DNA from: Lagopus muta
Taxonomy: Eukaryota > Chordata > Aves > Galliformes > Phasianidae
DNA length: 64,000 bases
Direction: 5' to 3'
Assembly (NCBI RefSeq): GCF_023343835.1
Contig: NC_064435.1
Location: 68,210,134 to 68,274,133 of the forward strand
The translations under genes were made by a program, and so were the position numbers. Position 1 is the stretch's first letter; every line of letters begins with the position of its first letter. The notes under the pieces are model-generated. The model was not told where the DNA came from and did no database searches. It saw nothing but the letters and a program-made list of their open reading frames with translations. Below are positions 57,741-64,000 of this stretch, in pieces.

Positions 57741-60700
57741 TTATTAATTTTGCTGCTCAGTAGTATTGGGCAAACAAACTGCATGGCCAAAAATACGTCT
57801 GCCCTGTATTGCTCTACCTAAAGCTGCTAGCTATGCAACTTCAGGTCACTTTCAGGAGGCTGCCTTATTTACAACTCACTGAATTAAATGATTATAATAG
57901 TGATAAATAGCATTTTCCATCCTGTTATGCTTGAGAAATAATTTGTCAACCATAATCAAAAACACAGCTGAGTATAAATGAAAGGAAGCTAAAAACTTGC
58001 ATACAAGCAAATTCAAAAATTAATTACGCTGGCACAAATGAAAGGAAAACACCTGGTGATTCGTGAATTACCGCATTAGCACATGCTTTTTCCTGAAGCT
58101 GCAGAAGAACTTCATGCTATGTGACCTCCTTGATAGTTAGAAGGTTGGAAGGAGGGTAAACAGGCAGAAGGTGCTGCATATGGTATCATAAAAGCAGAAG
58201 ATGAGTCAGCTACTTCTGCACTCCATGCATTCTCATTTACCCAGAAGCAGTCAAGCAGCACAGTTCTTCAGGCTTCCTACCTTCTTCTCTCGGGAGAGGA
58301 ACCTCCAGGAAGAGCCAGCTGTTTGTGGCTAAGTACCATGCAAGGCTGAAAAGATGTCAGTAGAGAATACAAAGGGAAGCATGCAAAGCAAACCTGGGGC
58401 TTACAGATGGCATCTTCTGTGGGGAAATGTTCTGAATTCTAATAAGCAGGTTACCATACTTGAGGTTGCCTGATGTTGCAAGGCTTTCATGAGTGCTAAG
58501 GTGAGCCAGTCTTGAATTCCTAAGGCCAAAGCCCCTGTCATTGGTGTTACCCTTGTTTTATAACCTGCACCCTGTAAAACTTTGCAGATACATGTTTGAG
58601 GCAAAACAAAACAAAAGGAAGGAGATTTTGCTGGCATTTCTGACAGGGATTTCCACCTGGAACGTGCTATAGCGTGGCACATATACTTGTAACAACTTTA
58701 CATCATGCTGCTGGACAACACATCCCAGTGTGGTTTATACACACGGTTCTCCTGCCCACTCGGTCAAAAAAGAGCAGTGTAGGGACCCAGACTCGTCTTT
58801 CCTGCTCCCTGATGTGCTCTGCCTGGCTGTTCCCAGACGAGAAAGCTTTCTGTGGATGCATTTATTTTGACACCAGTTCTGAGATAAAGTTGTGTTGTCA
58901 AGTGCCCCTCCCTCACAAACACTTGGAAAAAACAAAGAGACTGAACAAAGAACTAATGTATTCGAAGTGACCAGCCCTAGAGCACAGCTGTTAACACTGC
59001 AACAGTGAGTAATGTTGTGATTCAGCGATGTCCTACTGGGAGCAAAGTGGAATAACACTGGAAGCGCAGTTGGTTTGGCCACTAAGCATTGCACAAGCAG
59101 TGCAATGAGAGCACAACTGGTGCCTGCCCTGCACATGGTTTCTTGCAAGGAAGGTGTGTGGAGTTGCTTGCCTCCTCTCCATCACCAAAGAAGAAAAATC
59201 TGACTCTTGGCCTGACCTTTTGGCCAGCTCCTCTACAAGCACTCAGCTGTTATTCCCAATGTGTGTGTGTGTGTATACAAGGGAAACCTGGACCCAAATC
59301 AAGACCAAAGCTGAAACAAACCATTTTGTTATTCTTTCCACTGTAATACCCATTATGCTTTCAAAACTGACAGATAACTACGTGTACATTTTCTGCAGCA
59401 TTTGAGACAACTTTATCTCAAAGCCATTTCTGCTTCTTTCTGTACTGGCAGTACAAAGTTGGAAGTGATCTGAAGAGAGAACGTATTTCTTGACATGAAT
59501 TCTACTACCAGATGATGTGATCAGGTTGCTGTCTGCTCAAAAAATCATGCACCAGTTCTCAAAGAGAGAAAGTTGGACATTGCCTAATTCTGATGCAAGA
59601 AACTGGGTATGTATGGTGAGGGTCTGCCATGGTGGTGAAGGAGGCACCAGAGGCAGTGCCCACAACAGCGCACACGGTGATTGTAAATCATGGCAGGTAA
59701 TTGTGGTCCTGGGAGAGCTTATGGTTTCACTGGAAGGAAAACAGCAGAACTTATTGAGGCTTCCTCAGGCACAAACTTCAGATTATCCAGCTCATTTATT
59801 TGGAAAGCTACTGATGGGAGAACACGAACTTCTGGTAGGTAAGCAAATCAGGCTGGGAAAGATGGGAAGTCAAGTGCCTAGAAATTTAAAAGATTAACAT
59901 GAAATTCTTGTTTGTACCTTTCTCCTACATTACTTCACATGTCTGGAGCAGCCAATACGTAATGCACTTTTCCACCTTCCCAGCCTTTTCCCAAGAGATT
60001 CTGGAATGTGTCTGAATTGCACCCAAGGGACCTTGTCGCTGGCACCTTCAGGGGCCACTGTGGACTCCTTTTAAAAGAAAAAATGGCAAGTTTTGGTAGG
60101 AGGGAAAGCATTCATAAACATCTGTATTCCCTCCATTCCTGGCTAGGCAGGAATCTGTAAACTTGTCTGACTCACTCCTGCTTTGCATAGCTGCACCTGG
60201 TGATGTCTGTTTCTAGGTAAGTTTTGTACAACATACCAGCTGGAATGAAAGTGTGTGCTTAACTTAATGAGCACAAATACTCATTGCTTTCGCCTTTGCA
60301 TGAATCAAAGAGCAGACAGCCCTGCTTTACAAGGCTTTTTTTGATTTTGTTATGTGGTGTGTAACAATAGAGAAATTAAGAAGGTATTTTGTTTATCAAC
60401 ACCTACATTCTTTTCTCCTCTAGTACTGATGCTATAAAGCAAATGATGAAACCTTAAGTATACTCATTACCTCATGAAGTTAAACAGCTAGCATAGCCAG
60501 CTTCCAATGAACAAGGCCAAGCAACAAGTTGTTTTGTTTTGTTTAAATCTTTTTCAAGATTTTTCTCTATAAGAGAAAAAAAAACAGCAGGATAGGACCT
60601 CCCTTTATCCAACTGAAGAATACTTCCAGAAATTCCTTAAGAATGCCCTTAACTTCTCAGAGGCCAGATTTATGCTGAAGGAAAACAGTCTTTAAGGACA

Positions 60701-61533
60701 TCGTTTCCACCTCTCATGGCCTTTTCTGCCCTTGGCTCCCTGTCACGCACAGGCAGACCAAGAACAGCAGAGCTCCATGAGTGACAACGCTGGCAAAGTT
60801 GAGTCAACATCAGTAATGTAAGAGGTTGATTCAAGCTAGTCAAAACGTAATCCCATGTAGGCATTAATTCAATTAAATTATTTCAATCTGGAAGAGAAAC
60901 TTTGAGATATCTTTGGTGGAATCCACTCAATTGTGAGAAAATAAGAAGTCTTACATTGTCCTCAGGAGGAAATAAGCAATAGGAAATTGTTTTATTATTC
61001 CACAGTTCCCTGACCACTGAGACCTCTTTGTCTAAGAGCTATATATTGAAAAGAGGTTTATTCTTCCCAGATCAATTGTCTGCTGCTGCCTTATGGATAA
61101 AGCAACCAGATTGCTCGTGGTGAGACAGAAATGGAGGGAGGAGAATAGGACAGGGTAGGGGGGGACGGAAAGCAAAGTTGCACCAGCTGAGGTGTTATGT
61201 TCTAGACTGATCGAGCCAAAAGGAGCAAATTCAGAAGGCCAGCTGGCAAGAAAATGTACTCCTCTGAGACAGACAAGCACCTTCACATCGCTCCTTCTGT
61301 ACTCTGTTTTCCACTATCAGTAAGGCAAAAATTCAACGTAGTGACTCATGCAATTAAACCTCAGATCATAGGAAAAAGCACCACCCTCCCTTCATACCTT
61401 AATCTCTTCCGAAGCAACAGAACACTTTGAATTGGACTAGAGAAGTTACTTAAAAAATAATTTCCTTGTTCTTGCATTTTTAAGGTCAAAAGTAATTAAA
61501 AACAAAACAAAACATTTAATCAGCATTAGGCAA
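57741..61533. other. Gene-free intergenic stretch
   Basis: No supported gene. The longest frames (58735-59148 minus, 137 codons; 59517-59897 plus, 126 codons) show no family signature and lie among other overlapping frames. A (TG)n run lies near 59262-59272. A 9-bp inverted repeat with a 3-nt loop (TTTTTCTCT/AGAGAAAAA) lies near 60560-60582. Confidence 0.45.
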
Positions 61534-61770
61534 CTCCTCAAGTTGTGCCAGAGGAGGTCCTGGTTGGATATTAGGAACAATTTATTTTCAGAGTGGTGAG
61601 GCTGTGGCACAGCTGCCTAGGAAAGTGGTGGAGTCACCGTCCCAAGAGGTTCAGGAAACATATAGATGTGGCACTGAGGGACATGGTTGGTGGGCATGGA
61701 GGGGATGGGCTATTGGTTGGACTTGATGATCTTGGAGGTCTTTTCCAACCCTAATGATTCTATGATTCTG
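61534..61770 (+). repeat. CR1 LINE 3' end, well preserved
   Basis: Runs from 'ctcaagttgtgccagaggaggtcc' through 'ggttggatattaggaacaa', 'gtggtggagtcaccgtccc', 'tgtggcactgagggacatggttggtgggcatgg' and 'ttggacttgatgatcttggaggtc' to the tail 'ccaaccctaatgattctatgattctg' (quoted in parts). Same subfamily as 34370-34602, in the opposite orientation. Confidence 0.95.
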
Positions 61771-63667
61771 CTTAAACAAAAATAATCTTTAATTTAGTAT
61801 AAAGGGATCCAGATAATTCAGAAAGTAGGTGGCCCTGTGGAAACCAGTTGGGGTTAGCTATGGACTGCCAGGAGACACAGTGGCTTTCCCATATCTCTCT
61901 GAATGAGTGTGTGCAGTGCCTCAGAGCCATGTGAACCCAAAGAAGCCAGGGATAACCAGAGATGAGGATAGCCCTCACACTTTGCAGGAAGCTCTGTTTT
62001 GTCTGTTACTGTCTGTTTTGTCTGTTAATTCCAATGGAAATTTTATCACGCTTAATGCTTGTCAAAAATGCTGGCATTCATACTGTGTGCTATGTGTGGG
62101 GCAGCTTCTGTTGGTCACTGACTTTATTGCTAGGATATTCAATGGCTCTGAAGATGCTGTAAAAATATACAGGAAGATACACTGCTTTTCCAAAAGAATG
62201 TCTGACAATATTTATCTATTGTACCTCATAATCTTTCAATATTGCTTGCAAATTCCATCCTGTGTTCTTGATGCGCTGTGAAAACAACTGTTTCATCTTG
62301 TGCTAGGCAAGATGTGAAGCAGGCATCTGTTTTATATTTTTTATATAAGATAGAAATGTCGAGATCAGTGCAAATGAGAATTGTGCAGCTGGATGAGACA
62401 GCCATCAAAATGTATCCCAGTGGGTCAGAGGAGAGCACAAGACTGGTCTTAGGGGTAAGGAAGACTGAGACTGGCATGAGGTTATCCACCTCAGCCTCTT
62501 ACTGAGAGAAAGGCCAGCTCTGAAATCAGATCAGGTTGCTCAGGGCACTGTCCAGGTGAGTCCCAAATATCTCAGGAGGTGAACATCTCACCACATCTCT
62601 GGGTCTGTGTATGGAAGTGCCTGTATCTCACTATAAATACAGTATTATACATTTAAACTCTGAAGTGCTTAAAAAGTTTGCTGTTTTCCCCCCAGCACTC
62701 TTTCCTTTGTAGTGAATATGGAGGGCCGTTCAATACAACATCATCATTTATTTGTCTTTCATCCCGCTCTTCTTCATTAGACTGCCTTGTGGTATTCTCA
62801 GGTTTAAACTAAAACAAATGTCTCTGTAGCCTCAGCAAATTCTGCATTTCCACTAATCCCAAACTCTTCAAACATTTAATACAGATCAATTGTTAAGGTT
62901 ACTGTTTTTAAACGCTTGACATTCCTAATCTTTTATCTTCATGAGAAGTGATTTCTCAGTCCTAGTCTGCTTTCTGTTTCACCGAGAGATTTTTAGCCAT
63001 AACAACATTCTGCATTTTTTATCGCTGCTAGGAAAGAATTTCCTCAAAGGTTTTTAAGTAATTAGTTATATTAAGTTCTCCCTTATTTGCCTGGATTGTT
63101 CTGTTTTGATTTAATTTCAGACGATCAGTTAAAACTGTCAGCTAGAGGTGCAGGTCTTACTGGCTTTTGGGTATCTAGATCACTCAGAACTTTGTTTTTT
63201 GGTTTGTTTTTTTAATCTGAAAAGAAAATCAAAACAGAACAAAGCAGATGCTCAGCATTTTGATTATCATTAAGCACAAAATCACATTCAGTAAGAAATT
63301 AAAATGTTTACTTCCATATACATTATTTTATACCCTACCTAACACATACAGAATGCAACATATGTAAGAACTAATAGCTAAACATTCACATTACAAAACA
63401 TGTTGTATAAAATATAAATATTATATTCAATAATATTACTGTTAAATAACCTGTGAATAATTATCTTACTGTATGCTTATATTGTATGCTGAGTTACATA
63501 AATATATACCAAAATACACATATAATATAAAGTACATAGAAAAATCGTAAGTATTAATTTGTCAGAATAAAATTTTAAAATATTCAAGACATAAACAAAA
63601 CAAGCATTTAACGTACATTCAAATCAATTAAATGAAATGTCAGTGTATGTGTACATTAACTAATCCC
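61771..63667. other. Gene-free intergenic stretch
   Basis: No supported gene. AT content rises strongly in 63.2-63.66 kb, just before the CR1/LTR junction. The paired frames at 61907-62505 are unsupported. Confidence 0.45.
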
Positions 63668-63790
63668 TCTCTACTCTGCCCTTGTGACGCTCCATCTAGA
63701 GTACTGCATCCAGGATTGGGGTACAGCATTGATGCAGAACTGTTGGAGCACTCCAGAGGAGGGCCATGAGAATAGTCAAAAGGCTGCTGT
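63668..63790 (+). repeat. CR1 LINE fragment, apparently interrupted
   Basis: Matches the CR1 ORF2 end: 'ctctactctgcccttgtgac.ctccatctagagtactgcatccag.attggggtac', then 'gaactgttggagcactccagaggagggcca' and 'aaaggctg' (in parts). The expected continuation ('gagcacctc...') is missing, and different sequence starts at about 63791. Confidence 0.85.
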
Positions 63791-64000
63791 ATGGGAACTG
63801 CTGAATCACAGCCTGAACCTCCGACTGATCACCTGAGGCGAGCAATGAGTCAGCCATGGGAGCACAGGTGAAGGCAATTCACCTGTACCGCAGGAAGGGC
63901 TGGAGCCTGGCTGCACCTCTCCTAGACCTATTTAAGAGCTGACTGCCAGGGGGGAAGGATCTGTTCTGGACATCCTTCTGGAGTTTTGCAGCAAGCCCAG
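63791..64000 (+). mobile_element. LTR-like sequence, cut by the window edge
   Basis: Non-CR1 sequence starting near TGTATGGGAA, directly after a CR1 that stops in mid-consensus. It has LTR-like features: a TG start, a short imperfect inverted repeat (CACCTGAGG / CACAGGTGAAGG / TTCACCTGT) and a TATTTAAG box at about 63929 followed by a G-run. I could not name a family. The 3' end lies outside the window, so neither an LTR end nor a target duplication can be checked. Confidence 0.4.

Noticed and set aside
58735-59897. 137-codon minus and 126-codon plus frames as novel genes
   Set aside because: No domain, overlapping competing frames and no splice context; lengths are within chance for this composition.

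Overview
This window looks like a bird autosome, most likely chicken or a close galliform. Three things point there: two spliced vertebrate genes with GT-AG introns; a repeat landscape dominated by CR1 LINE fragments, several ending in the ATTCTATG-type tail; and, inside an intron, a short mariner derivative that resembles the chicken element Galluhop. Gene density is low. There are no operons, CRISPR arrays, prophages or bacterial features.

Two protein-coding genes are supported. MED10 (Mediator subunit 10) lies on the minus strand at about 17.5-21.6 kb, in four coding exons reconstructed to the base (21610/21604-21483, 21375-21292, 20051-19949, 18345-18250). Its GC-rich promoter carries NRF1-, ETS- and GC-box-like sites. 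UBE2QL1 (UBE2Q-family E2-like enzyme) lies on the plus strand in two coding exons (35893-36696 and 50689-50820) separated by a 13,992-bp intron. It starts in a strong CpG island at about 35.15-36.95 kb. The order MED10(-) then UBE2QL1(+) matches, from memory, human 5p15.31. The two genes have unrelated jobs (transcription; ubiquitination) and are simply neighbours.

Layout: 0-14 kb is gene-free with CR1 pieces, an ERVL-like LTR and a CR1 coding remnant. At 14.0-14.5 kb there is an orphan CpG-rich block with an RFX X-box. At 15.2-17.2 kb there is a CR1, a perfect 13-bp minisatellite and a degenerate 36-bp array. MED10 occupies 17.5-21.7 kb. At 22-35 kb lie intergenic DNA, an ancient CR1/L3-like relic and several CR1 copies. 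UBE2QL1 occupies 35.2-51.5 kb. At 51.5-64 kb lies intergenic DNA with three CR1 copies, the last apparently cut by an LTR-like element that runs off the right edge.

I found no new multi-gene system. The points most worth a second look are: (1) UBE2QL1 reads as a 311-residue protein, 150 residues longer at the N-terminus than the 161-residue human form I recall, with a good start context and an in-frame stop 48 bases upstream; (2) the orphan CpG island with an X-box; (3) the two adjacent minisatellites of different age; (4) a near-perfect 46-nt hairpin in the UBE2QL1 intron. Repeat names come from recall of consensus features, not from a search.
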